Positions 1-7,167 of a DNA stretch of 9,330 bases are shown here, piece after piece. The notes beneath the pieces were generated by a model that was not told the DNA's origin, did no database searches, and worked only from the letters and a program-made list of their open reading frames with translations. Source of the DNA: Rhodoferax sp. OV413 (GTDB taxonomy: Bacteria; Pseudomonadota; Gammaproteobacteria; Burkholderiales; Burkholderiaceae_C); assembly GCA_945861195.1 (NCBI GenBank), contig CAMATS010000062.1, forward strand, positions 1 through 9,330, given 5' to 3'. The number at the start of each line of letters is the position of its first letter. The first letter of the stretch is position 1. Position numbers and translations under genes: made by a program.

Positions 1-72
1 CGCTGTGCCAAACTCAAAGCAAACTGTAAAATATATTGAATTCGCCAAATTATCATAGTCCCATAAGCCATC

Positions 73-100
73 CAGTCGCTGCTGGCACTTGGCAGCACTG
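73..100. repeat. Imperfect inverted repeat (hairpin) in the leader
   Basis: CAGT(c)GCTGC at 73-82 can pair with GCAGCACTG at 92-100: nine base pairs with one bulged C (77) and a 9-nt loop. An alternative five-pair stem (80-84 with 93-97) uses the same bases. No run of T follows on the + strand, so it is not a standard intrinsic terminator. It could be the end of an upstream transcript, an operator, or chance. Confidence 0.3.
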
Positions 101-124
101 AAACCAACCCGGCTATTGCCCGTC

Positions 125-150
125 TAACCGTCCGAATTAACCGTCCGAAT
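125..150. repeat. Perfect 13-bp tandem direct repeat in the leader
   Basis: TAACCGTCCGAAT occurs twice back to back, at 125-137 and 138-150, with no mismatch and no spacer. The second copy ends 28 bp before the cytochrome start codon at 179. The 13-bp period is slightly more than one helical turn, so a protein bound to each copy would sit on nearly the same face. It could be a regulator site in the 5' untranslated region or simply a recent slippage duplication. Confidence 0.6.
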
Positions 151-166
151 ACAGGCAGATCCGCTC

Positions 167-170
167 AAGG
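167..170 (+). promoter_or_regulatory. Ribosome binding site for the cytochrome c gene
   Basis: AAGG at 167-170 lies 8 nt before the ATG at 179 and supports that start. The next in-frame ATG at 239 has a GAGGAG (213-218) but at a 20-nt distance, and starting there would remove all positive charge from the n-region of the signal peptide. Confidence 0.5.
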
Positions 171-178
171 CCAGCACC

Positions 179-607
179 ATGAACCAGAACGACTCTCCAC
201 GCCCAGTGACTCGAGGAGCAAGCTTTTTTCCCCAATGCATGTCAGCCATCGCAGCGCTGATACTTGGCATGGCCTGCATCGGCCCGAGTTGGGCCGCAGG
301 CGACGTCAAACTTGGCTCCAAGGTATTTTCGGCCGAATGCTCCGAATGCCACACCATGAAAGAGGGCAAGAACAAAAAGGGCCCCTCCATCTATGGTCTG
401 GTCGGCCGCAAGGCTGCAACCCTGAGCGACTACGACTACTCGGGCGCGATCAAATCCAGCGGCATCGTTTGGACTGAAGAAAAATTAGACGCCTATATCA
501 CCGCCCCCGCCAAGGTGGTACCTGGTGGCAAGATGAAATACGAAGGTCTATCCAATCCCAAAGCCAGGCAAGATCTTTTGGCCTATCTCATTTTTTTCAG
601 CCAATAA
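179..607 (+). CDS. Secreted mono-haem class I cytochrome c
   Basis: The 142-residue product is a small periplasmic electron carrier. Residues 1-40 form an export signal: a basic, polar n-region, a hydrophobic core at about 21-35, and an S-W-A/A-G cleavage site at about 39-40, leaving a mature protein near 102 residues, usual for this family. Haem is attached at C54-S-E-C57-H58. G68-P69 and the G-L-V-G-R stretch (73-77) are typical class I features, as is the Y-x-Y-S-x-A segment (85-90). Met119 in P-G-G-K-M is the expected sixth iron ligand, as in the P-G-T-K-M of cytochromes c2 and mitochondrial c. Its stop lies 30 nt before the receptor gene, with no terminator between, so it is probably co-transcribed with the chemosensory genes. 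Its redox partner is unknown. It may be a respiratory carrier or a redox component tied to the receptor; the second idea is inference from position only. Confidence 0.9.
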   Translation: MNQNDSPRPVTRGASFFPQCMSAIAALILGMACIGPSWAAGDVKLGSKVFSAECSECHTMKEGKNKKGPSIYGLVGRKAATLSDYDYSGAIKSSGIVWTEEKLDAYITAPAKVVPGGKMKYEGLSNPKARQDLLAYLIFFSQ

Positions 608-628
608 TTTTTGGCAAGCTATGCGAAC

Positions 629-632
629 GGAG
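629..632 (+). promoter_or_regulatory. Ribosome binding site that fixes the MCP start at 638
   Basis: GGAG at 629-632 sits 5 nt before the ATG at 638. The reading frame is open further upstream to a TTG at 611, but that codon lies only 3 nt after the cytochrome stop and no comparable site is placed for it. Starting at 638 puts the first membrane helix at the usual distance from the N-terminus. Confidence 0.6.
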
Positions 633-637
633 TCGGC

Positions 638-2269
638 ATGAAACTTTCCGAGATCAGCGTTGCCACCAGGCTCATTATTTCAACGTTTGTGGTGCCTATC
701 GTGGTATCCATTCTTGTGGCTTTTCTCGGTTTCCTTCAGCTCAAGGACAGTAACCAGCGGATGGAGTATTTTCTGCTCACGACGGTGCCCAGTGTCGAGC
801 TACTTCAGCGGGTGCGCTATGACTTTGCCCGCCACGATGCTTTGCTCAACAAGGTCGTGCATACAAGCGGTGCAGAGATTGAATTGACAGGACAAATTCA
901 GAGCATCCGAAACGGCTTGGATGTAATGGCAGAAAAATTTAAAAATGAATATTCGGCAGACGATACCGACAAAACTATGGCCGCAACAGATGAAAAATTG
1001 ATGGCCGACTATTTCAAGCACGTGGATCAAGCGCTCGAGCTGCTGGAAAAAAAAGAGACCGAAAAAGCCCGTGCCCTTGTCACCAACGAGGCGGCACAAT
1101 CTTTTGATCTGGTGGCCAAAGCGCTCAAAACCCACATCACCCATGTCCTGAAGCTGGCCGCACGCTACCAAGAGGACGGCAAGCGCGATGCCCAAGTCAA
1201 TTTCACCACCCAAATTGTGGCCGGCCTTGTCGCCATACTGGTGCTTTCGGTGGTGGGTTTTCAAACACTGCGCTACACGCTCAAGACGCTGGGTGGCGAC
1301 CCGCTCAGAGCCAGCCAAGCGGTCCATCTGATCGCATCACGCGACCTGTCTAATCCGATTAAAACCCACCATCAAGGCAGCCTGATTGCCAAGCTCGAAG
1401 ATATGCGACTGAGTTTGTGGCACTCGATCGAGCAATTGCACCAGGATTCCAACAAGTTAGCGGTTTACGCTGAGTCGCTTGCCAGTTCCTCCCACCAGGT
1501 GGCCAGCGGCGCCGTCAACGGCAGCGACACCGCCTCTCGCATGGCCGCAACAGCCGAAGAGATGACCATCAACATCTCCAACGTGGCGCAAAGTGCCCTG
1601 ACAGTGGCAGGCAAGGTCAAGCAGTCCGGTGAGATCGCGCAAATGGGTGGTGAAAATATTCTGGCGCTGATCAAGAGCATGTCGGGATTGGCTAGCAGTT
1701 TCAAAAGCTCCTCTGGCAATGTGGTCAGTCTGGAGCGACAGTCCGGCGAGATCCGCTCCATCGTCAGTGAAATCAAGGACATTGCCGAACAAACCAATTT
1801 GCTGGCGCTCAACGCAGCCATTGAGGCGGCCCGAGCCGGCGATTCGGGCCGTGGCTTTGCCGTGGTCGCAGACGAGGTGCGCAAACTCGCCGAGCGAACC
1901 AAGTTGTCCACCCAGGACATCGCTCACAAAATTCAGGCAATCCAGACCAATGTGCAAATGGTCATGACCACCATGCACCACAACCTCGAAGAAGTTGAAC
2001 GCAGCGAGGCACTGGCGGTCAAGGCCGATGGCGCGGTGCGGGAAATCCAGGGTGCGTCCAACAACGCCGTGCAGTTGGTGACCGATATCAGCCGCGCCAT
2101 TGCTGAAAACCTGGTCACCAGCCAAGAGGTGGCCAAAACGGTAGAGAGTTTCGCCTCGCTGTCTGAAGAGAACAGCGTCGCCGCCAAGGAGGTGGCACTC
2201 ACGGCAGTGGAATTGTCTAAATTGGCCGACAGCTTGCGCGCCCTGACCAGTTCTTTCAAAACCACTTGA
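638..2269 (+). CDS. Methyl-accepting chemotaxis protein (transmembrane receptor)
   Basis: The 543-residue protein (from the ATG at 638) is an inner-membrane chemoreceptor that controls CheA. It has a membrane helix at about 12-34, a periplasmic domain of about 155 residues (35-191) that reads as an all-helical, four-helix-bundle-type sensor, a second membrane helix at about 192-210, and a HAMP domain at about 211-263 beginning with a T-L-G-G-D-P motif. The cytoplasmic signalling hairpin follows, its tip at 384-419 carrying E-Q-T-N-L-L-A-L-N-A-A-I-E-A-A-R-A-G and G-F-A-V-V-A-D-E-V-R. Likely methylation sites are the Glu pairs at about 307-308 (A-T-A-E-E-M) and 510-511 (L-S-E-E-N-S), matching the CheR and CheB encoded downstream. 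The C-terminus (S-S-F-K-T-T) has no CheR/CheB-tethering pentapeptide. I saw no cysteine anywhere, so covalent haem binding by the receptor itself is ruled out. The ligand cannot be told from the sequence. Confidence 0.95.
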   Translation: MKLSEISVATRLIISTFVVPIVVSILVAFLGFLQLKDSNQRMEYFLLTTVPSVELLQRVRYDFARHDALLNKVVHTSGAEIELTGQIQSIRNGLDVMAEKFKNEYSADDTDKTMAATDEKLMADYFKHVDQALELLEKKETEKARALVTNEAAQSFDLVAKALKTHITHVLKLAARYQEDGKRDAQVNFTTQIVAGLVAILVLSVVGFQTLRYTLKTLGGDPLRASQAVHLIASRDLSNPIKTHHQGSLIAKLEDMRLSLWHSIEQLHQDSNKLAVYAESLASSSHQVASGAVNGSDTASRMAATAEEMTINISNVAQSALTVAGKVKQSGEIAQMGGENILALIKSMSGLASSFKSSSGNVVSLERQSGEIRSIVSEIKDIAEQTNLLALNAAIEAARAGDSGRGFAVVADEVRKLAERTKLSTQDIAHKIQAIQTNVQMVMTTMHHNLEEVERSEALAVKADGAVREIQGASNNAVQLVTDISRAIAENLVTSQEVAKTVESFASLSEENSVAAKEVALTAVELSKLADSLRALTSSFKTT

Positions 2270-2332
2270 CCACCGGACCACCTCGGGACGGACCGCGAAC
2301 AGCCAGCGCCAGACCAACACGCCCAACCTGCT

Positions 2333-4663
2333 ATGGACGCACAGGACGAGCTGATCACCGACTTCATCGAAGAAGCCAAGGAGATCATCGACAAGCTTGA
2401 TATCGGCGTCGTCGAGCTTGAAAAAAACCCCGAGAACAGCAAAAATCTTGGCAATGTTTTTCGGGCTATGCACACGCTCAAAGGCAGCAGCGGGTTTTTT
2501 GCACTCAAGCGGATTGAAAAAATAGCGCACAACGCCGAATCTGTACTCGGCAAAATGCGCGACGGCCACATCCGGCCCAACCATCGCATCATCAACGCGC
2601 TACTACAGGTCAATGATATTTTGCGGGCCATCATCAGCGCGCTTGAAATCAACGCCGCCGAACCGCCAGGCGACGATGCGCCGATGATCAGCGAGCTGGT
2701 CGCCGCAGCCCAAGCGGCGGGCTCTTTGGCCGATACGGCGCCTGAATCAACCGCCTCCGATCCGCCGAATGCGTCCTTGCGCGGCCTGTGGCAGGGCGGT
2801 ATTGACGCCTCTGGCGACCACGCGGCCAACCCACCAATCGGACTGGGCGACATCACTGCCTCAAGGGGCGGTGGCGGTAGCGCCAACATGCTCGAGGAGT
2901 ATGCAAGCCCCGCCTCAGGCGACCCCGGCTCGGACGCTGCGGCAGGTTTTCAAGTGGCTGCAGAGGCCTTGGCACCAGTCAAGGTATCGGTCGATCTCAT
3001 CGACCGACTCATGAACAACATGAGCGAGTTGGTGCTGGCACGTAACCGCCTGTTGCCTTTCGCCAGCCGCTTTGACGACAAACCTTTTCAAAGTGCGGTG
3101 GCTGCGATTGATAAGTTGACCATCGATCTGCAAGAAAAAATTCTAAAAACCCGGATGCAGTCGATTGGCCAGACCTGGGGCAAGATACCCCGCCTGGCAC
3201 GCGACGTAGCGAGCCAATGCCACAAAGAGGTTGTGCTGGAGTTTTCTGGTGAGGGTACCGAACTTGACCGCGCCATGCTGGACGTCATCCGCGACCCACT
3301 GATGCATATCATTCGCAACAGCATCGATCACGGCATTGAATTGCCGGCGACGCGCCTGGCTATGGACAAGCCAAGGATGGGGCGGGTGCGGCTGAACGCT
3401 TACTATGAAAACAGCATGGTGATCATCGAGGTCAGCGACGATGGCGCAGGCATCAATTTCGAATTAATCCGAAAGCGTGCGGGCGAAAAGAAACTGATTA
3501 CCCTGGAACAGGCGGCTTCCATGAGCGACGCCCAGGCCCTGGAAATCATTTTTTTACCCGGCTTCTCGACCAGCCGGAACATCACAAATGTGTCAGGTCG
3601 TGGCGTGGGCATGGATGTCGTCAAAACAAATATTTCCAGCGTTGGGGGCACTATAGAGGCCGTCAGCGCCCGCGGCCAGGGCACCACGTTTCGGATCAAG
3701 ATTCCACTGACGCTGGCCATCATGCCATCGCTCTTCGTGCGGACAGCCGACGAGTACTACGCGGTATTGCAGAATGATCTGCTTGAACTCGTCAGGCACC
3801 GACTACCCAAAATTGAGCCCGCTTTCGAGGACTTTTGTGGGATGCCGGTATTTCGTTTGCGCAAGCAACTCGTACCCCTGGTATTTCTGCGCCAACTGCT
3901 CGGCCTGGCCGCCGCCACACCAGCACTTGACGAACACTTGCAGGTGGTGTTGATTCAAGCCGGTGGCATACGCTTTGGGTTGGTGGTGGACGAGATCCTG
4001 AACATTCAAGAGTTGGTCATCAAACCTTTGCCCCGGCTATTGCGTAATACATCTCTTTTTTCGAGCGCGACAATCCTGGGTAACGGCATGGTGTCGCTGA
4101 TCCTGGACGTGAACCGAATTGTCGAGCAGACCCAGTTGCTCACCCAGGCCAGTGCTGCCGTGAAAGTACAGGAGCGCAACGAGGCCTTGACTCAAACCGC
4201 AGCCGAGGAAGTTGACTCAATACGCATGCTGCTGTTTCATATTGACGGGCTTGGTGAGGCTGTGCTGCCGCTGGAGTCTGTCTACCGGATTGAACAAATC
4301 GCCACCGATTTGGTCGTGCAAAGTGGGTTGCGCGAGATGGTTAAATATGGGGATGGCCTGATGCAGCTGATTCACTTGGGCGAGTGTTTTCCGGGTATCC
4401 CGGCGAAACCGACAGCCCTGCAAAGCCAGCTTTCCGTGGTGGTGGTGCAAGTCCATGACCAGACGATAGGCCTGGTGGTCGCAGAGATCCACCGAACGGT
4501 CGACCTACCCCGAAAATTGGCCCGGACTACACCCACTCAGCCTGGGCTGCTGGGCTACGCTTTCATGGGGCCCAAGTTGGTCAATGTCATCAACCTGCAT
4601 GAAGTCATCAACCACAGCTTTGCGCAAAAGGGCATGCAAGCGCTCGCCTTGCAGTCCGCCTGA
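2333..4663 (+). CDS. cheA: CheA-type chemotaxis histidine kinase with two CheW-like domains
   Basis: This 776-residue cytoplasmic kinase phosphorylates itself on His and passes the phosphate to receiver domains, here expected to be CheB and the downstream cyclase protein. An N-terminal HPt domain (1-105) has the phospho-acceptor His47 in H-T-L-K-G-S-S. A low-complexity Ala/Gly/Pro/Ser linker (about 106-210, with G-G-G-G-S near 179-183) takes the place of the response-regulator-binding P2 domain. The dimerisation helices lie at about 215-280. The ATP-binding domain shows an N box (His325, Asn329, Asp332-His333), D-D-G-A-G (369-373), F-L-P-G-F-S-T (407-413), G-R-G-V-G-M-D (422-428) and G-Q-G-T-T-F (448-453), so it should be active. 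Two CheW-like domains follow (about 460-600 and 628-765) where a standard CheA has one. There is no C-terminal receiver, unlike WspE or ChpA. It starts 63 nt after the receptor gene; I see no strong ribosome binding site, but no other start suits the HPt domain. Confidence 0.95.
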   Translation: MDAQDELITDFIEEAKEIIDKLDIGVVELEKNPENSKNLGNVFRAMHTLKGSSGFFALKRIEKIAHNAESVLGKMRDGHIRPNHRIINALLQVNDILRAIISALEINAAEPPGDDAPMISELVAAAQAAGSLADTAPESTASDPPNASLRGLWQGGIDASGDHAANPPIGLGDITASRGGGGSANMLEEYASPASGDPGSDAAAGFQVAAEALAPVKVSVDLIDRLMNNMSELVLARNRLLPFASRFDDKPFQSAVAAIDKLTIDLQEKILKTRMQSIGQTWGKIPRLARDVASQCHKEVVLEFSGEGTELDRAMLDVIRDPLMHIIRNSIDHGIELPATRLAMDKPRMGRVRLNAYYENSMVIIEVSDDGAGINFELIRKRAGEKKLITLEQAASMSDAQALEIIFLPGFSTSRNITNVSGRGVGMDVVKTNISSVGGTIEAVSARGQGTTFRIKIPLTLAIMPSLFVRTADEYYAVLQNDLLELVRHRLPKIEPAFEDFCGMPVFRLRKQLVPLVFLRQLLGLAAATPALDEHLQVVLIQAGGIRFGLVVDEILNIQELVIKPLPRLLRNTSLFSSATILGNGMVSLILDVNRIVEQTQLLTQASAAVKVQERNEALTQTAAEEVDSIRMLLFHIDGLGEAVLPLESVYRIEQIATDLVVQSGLREMVKYGDGLMQLIHLGECFPGIPAKPTALQSQLSVVVVQVHDQTIGLVVAEIHRTVDLPRKLARTTPTQPGLLGYAFMGPKLVNVINLHEVINHSFAQKGMQALALQSA

Positions 4664-4677
4664 GCCGCACCAGCGCC

Positions 4678-5136
4678 ATGGATAACTTGTTTTCCTTCTA
4701 CCTCGGTAACTCACTGTTTGGTCTGCCTGCTAAAAGAGTGATTGAAGTAGCTCGTAATTTTTCACTAACCCGCGTGCCAGGCGCCCCTGACTTTGTCAGT
4801 GGTTTGATCAATTTGCGCGGCGAACTGGTAGTGGCGGTAAATATGCGCCTGCGCATGGCCTTGGGAGCATCCGACGATCCCGACCTGTCGCCCATGTGTG
4901 TTTATGTTCAGACCGAGCACACCACCCTCGGGCTGTTGGTTGACTCCGTTGGGGAGATGTTCGTGCTTGCGACCGACTCGCTCAAGCCGGTGCCAGCGCA
5001 GCTCAACGCTTCACTGCAGAAGTTGGTTGTCGGCGCGTATGCGCTGCCGTCGCAATTATTGGTGCTGATCGACCACGAAAAAATTCTCACGGACGAGCAG
5101 CTGACTTTCTCTGACATCCGCCTCAAACTCGCATGA
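4678..5136 (+). CDS. cheW: CheW chemotaxis coupling protein
   Basis: A 152-residue single-domain CheW that links the receptor tip to CheA in the signalling array. The N-terminal beta strand (F-S-F-Y-L-G-N-S-L-F-G-L-P) is followed by V-x-E-V at 21-25 and the family signature G-L-I-N-L-R-G at 42-48, with Arg47 at the conserved receptor/kinase-contact position. The D-S-V-G-E strand lies at about 89-93. Its length is normal and it shows no extra domain. It begins 14 nt after the cheA stop without a clear Shine-Dalgarno sequence, which points to translation coupled to cheA. Confidence 0.92.
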   Translation: MDNLFSFYLGNSLFGLPAKRVIEVARNFSLTRVPGAPDFVSGLINLRGELVVAVNMRLRMALGASDDPDLSPMCVYVQTEHTTLGLLVDSVGEMFVLATDSLKPVPAQLNASLQKLVVGAYALPSQLLVLIDHEKILTDEQLTFSDIRLKLA

Positions 5137-5173
5137 GCTGCACGAACCAAGTTCTCTCAGGCGGGCCACATCG

Positions 5174-6304
5174 ATGAGTCAACCAGCCAATCCGATACGC
5201 GTGCTGGTGGTTGAGGATTCTCTGATCACCAGGCACCTCATCGTCACGGCCTTAAACCGCGATCCTGCGATCAGCGTGGTGGGTACTGCTGGCAACGGCC
5301 TCGAAGCCATCGAAGCGGCTCAAAAGTACCAGCCTGATCTGGTAACCATGGACATCGAAATGCCGGAACTCGATGGCATTGCTGCCTTGCAGCAGATCCG
5401 CCGTAACCAAGCGCAGCTCCCGGTCATCATGCTGAGCTCACTGACCCAGCGCGGTGCGCGCGAAACGATCCGAGCCCTGACCAGCGGCGCAAGCGACTAC
5501 CTCGCCAAGCCCAAGGGCATGGACAACCCCGAGGCCGCCTATGCGTATCTGACGGCTGAACTGATTCCGAAAATCAAGGCGCTGTGTCCGCGCCCTGGCA
5601 CGCTGCGAGTAGCGCAGCGGGAACCAATGGGTTTGCCGACCGCTCCTGTGCAAGCTGCGGCGCCCGCGACCATCGCGCCAACAGCAGCAACACCGCAGAG
5701 CAAGCCCGCCGGCAAGAAAACTTGGCCTCGCGTTGACGCGGTTTGTATTGCGATCTCCACAGGAGGGCCGATGGCTCTGGTCAGGCTGTTTGAGCACTGG
5801 GAGCAGCCCTTGCCCGTGCCACTGCTGATCGTGCAGCACATGCCGCCCAAGTTCACAGCACTGCTGGCCGAGCGCCTGTCAACGCTGGGTGTGACCACGG
5901 TTGAAGAGCCCTACGAGGGGCAGGTACCGCTGGCTGGGTACGCCTACATCGCCCCCGGCGGCTGGCACATGGAAGTCCAGTCTGTTGGCGCCCGGCAGCG
6001 CCTGCACTTGTCGGACGCGATCCCAGAGAATTCATGTCGACCCGCAGCCGACCTGCTGTTTCGCTCAGCCGCACAGGTCTATGGGCGACACGTTTTAGCA
6101 CTGGTCATGACCGGTATGGGCACTGACGGATTGAACGGGGCCCGCAGCATCGCGCAGGTCGGCGGGATGGTCGTCGCGCAGGACCAGGCTTCCAGCGCTG
6201 TCTGGGGCATGCCCGGTGCAGTTGTCAACGCAGGGCTGGCCGATGAGGTCTGGCCGCTTGACGACATCGCAAAGTCGATATGGCAACGCACGAAGCGCGG
6301 TTGA
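5174..6304 (+). CDS. cheB: CheB receptor methylesterase/deamidase with receiver domain
   Basis: The 376-residue protein removes methyl groups from receptor glutamates and, when phosphorylated by CheA, resets the array. The receiver domain (about 8-125) has acidic-pocket residues Glu14-Asp15, phospho-acceptor Asp60 (T-M-D-I-E-M-P), Ser88/Ser89 and Lys112 (A-K-P-K). A long Pro/Ala linker (about 140-182) joins it to the esterase domain (about 186-372), where the catalytic triad is Ser195 (S-T-G-G-P), His222 (Q-H-M-P) and Asp318 (M-G-T-D-G). The spacing of the three matches E. coli CheB S164, H190 and D286 with an offset of about 31-32, so the enzyme looks complete. A purine-rich AGGCGG at about 5159-5164 precedes the ATG. 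Its TGA stop lies only 7 nt before the likely cheR start. Confidence 0.95.
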   Translation: MSQPANPIRVLVVEDSLITRHLIVTALNRDPAISVVGTAGNGLEAIEAAQKYQPDLVTMDIEMPELDGIAALQQIRRNQAQLPVIMLSSLTQRGARETIRALTSGASDYLAKPKGMDNPEAAYAYLTAELIPKIKALCPRPGTLRVAQREPMGLPTAPVQAAAPATIAPTAATPQSKPAGKKTWPRVDAVCIAISTGGPMALVRLFEHWEQPLPVPLLIVQHMPPKFTALLAERLSTLGVTTVEEPYEGQVPLAGYAYIAPGGWHMEVQSVGARQRLHLSDAIPENSCRPAADLLFRSAAQVYGRHVLALVMTGMGTDGLNGARSIAQVGGMVVAQDQASSAVWGMPGAVVNAGLADEVWPLDDIAKSIWQRTKRG

Positions 6305-6306
6305 GG
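6303..6306 (+). promoter_or_regulatory. Ribosome binding site that selects a TTG start for cheR
   Basis: GAGG at 6303-6306, overlapping the last two bases of the cheB stop codon, is 5 nt before an in-frame TTG at 6312. The ATG near 6279 is out of frame. The first in-frame ATG, at 6216, lies deep in cheB and would add 32 residues that match no CheR feature. This arrangement suggests cheB-cheR translational coupling. Confidence 0.55.
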
Positions 6307-6311
6307 TCAAC

Positions 6312-7142
6312 TTGAGTCCAAACGATCCCCTTGTCATCGATGCCTTTGTGCGGGCGCTGGAATCACACGTCGGCATCGCGCTCACGCCAGACAAGCGTTA
6401 CTTGCTGCAGTCAAGACTGACGCCGCTGGCGCGAAGCAACAGCCTGGAAAACTGGCCAGACCTGTTGCAGCTTCTCTATGGGCGGCCGGTTGGCCCATTG
6501 CATTGGCAGGCATTTGAGGCTTTGATCACGCACGAGACCAGCTTCTTTCGCGACCCGTTTCATTTTGAACAATTGCGACTCAAGGTTTTCCCCGAGCTGA
6601 TCGCCAGAAGAAGGAGAACACGTCGGCTCAGGCTCTGGTGTGCTGGCGTATCGACCGGGCAGGAAGCCTATAGCCTGGCAATGTTATTGCGCGAAAATTT
6701 TCCCGAACTCTTGGACTGGGATGTGCGCATTCTTGGAACCGATATCGCTGCCTCGGTGCTGGCCCGTGCGCGCCAGGGTCTATTCAGTGCCGCCGAAGTG
6801 TCGCGGGGCCTGAGCAGCGCGCGCTTGGCGGCGACATTCACTGCAACAAAAAATAATCACTACAGCATCAACTCGGCAAGCCTGCCGCCCGTATCCTTTG
6901 AAACACTCAACCTCATCGCCGACTGGCCAGATTTAGGTCGCTTCGATCTGGTGCTGATGCGTAATGTGCTGATTTATTTCAAAGCCGAGCGCCGGACCCA
7001 AATCTTGAGCAAGGTACACGCCAGACTGGCCGAAGACGGTGGCTACTTGATGCTGGGCGCGAGCGAGTCTATCTTGAACGACAAGCTTTTTCGTACTCTG
7101 GTACTGCCACGCGGCGTGTTGTTCACAAACCTGATCGCTTGA
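6312..7142 (+). CDS. cheR: CheR chemoreceptor glutamate methyltransferase
   Basis: From the TTG at 6312 the product is 276 residues, the normal size for CheR; an ATG at 6216 inside cheB would give 308. The enzyme uses S-adenosylmethionine to methylate receptor glutamates, opposing CheB. A helical N-terminal domain comes first, then E-T-S-F-F-R-D at 75-81, the SAM-binding loop W-C-A-G-V-S-T-G-Q-E at 109-118, G-T-D-I at 142-145 (the Asp contacts SAM) and the L-M-R-N-V-L-I-Y-F motif at 215-223. The C-terminal L-G-A-S-E-S segment (248-253) is also typical. The SAM loop has G-Q-E-A where many members have G-E-E-P, a mild substitution. There is no TPR or other C-terminal extension. The receptor in this cluster lacks a tethering pentapeptide, so CheR presumably acts directly on the helices. 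Confidence 0.93.
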   Translation: MSPNDPLVIDAFVRALESHVGIALTPDKRYLLQSRLTPLARSNSLENWPDLLQLLYGRPVGPLHWQAFEALITHETSFFRDPFHFEQLRLKVFPELIARRRRTRRLRLWCAGVSTGQEAYSLAMLLRENFPELLDWDVRILGTDIAASVLARARQGLFSAAEVSRGLSSARLAATFTATKNNHYSINSASLPPVSFETLNLIADWPDLGRFDLVLMRNVLIYFKAERRTQILSKVHARLAEDGGYLMLGASESILNDKLFRTLVLPRGVLFTNLIA

Positions 7143-7167
7143 TTGACTTCTATTCAACACAAATACC

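Larger units (their letters stand above)
1..178. other. Noncoding leader upstream of the cytochrome/chemosensory cluster
   Basis: I see no credible gene here; the one reading frame that enters it from the opposite strand is a shadow of the cytochrome gene. The first 60 bases are AT-rich (notably 21-56) and are the likeliest place for the cluster's promoter, but I could not find a convincing -35/-10 pair with normal spacing. The segment also holds a short dyad at 73-100 and a perfect 13-bp tandem repeat at 125-150, listed separately. If the downstream genes form one operon, this is its main control region. The gene to the left of the window is not visible, so part of this DNA may belong to that gene's 3' end. 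Confidence 0.55.

Noticed and set aside
27..51. FliA (flagellar sigma) promoter: TAAA at 27-30 and GCCAAATT at 44-51
   Set aside because: The second box matches the consensus GCCGATAA poorly and the gap is 13 rather than 15 nt.
83..97. Sigma-54-like promoter: TGGCAC at 83-88 followed by a GC
   Set aside because: The -12 element should place GC at 96-97, but the GC is at 95-96, one base short, and no TTGC is present. The sequence is also part of the dyad at 73-100.
1..178. CRP/cAMP receptor site giving cAMP feedback on the cluster
   Set aside because: I looked for the TGTGA-N6-TCACA pattern in the leader and found no match with both halves.
558..597. Terminator between cytochrome and MCP: hairpin 558-581 followed by seven T at 591-597
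   Set aside because: The stem is short with a bulge, the T-run starts 9 nt after the stem, and it lies inside the cytochrome coding sequence, where the T-run encodes part of its C-terminus.
611..637. TTG at 611 as the start of the MCP gene
   Set aside because: It follows the cytochrome stop by 3 nt with no suitable binding site, while the ATG at 638 has GGAG 5 nt upstream and gives a normal N-terminus.
1047..1054. Run of eight A in the MCP gene as a phase-variation or slippage site
   Set aside because: It encodes Glu-Lys-Lys in frame within a lysine-rich helix, and eight A in a codon-explained context is not strong evidence of switching.
1457..2889. Long antisense reading frames opposite the MCP and cheA genes (up to 375 codons)
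   Set aside because: They are mirror frames of high-GC coding sequence, with no recognisable protein family, while the + strand frames carry unmistakable chemotaxis domains.
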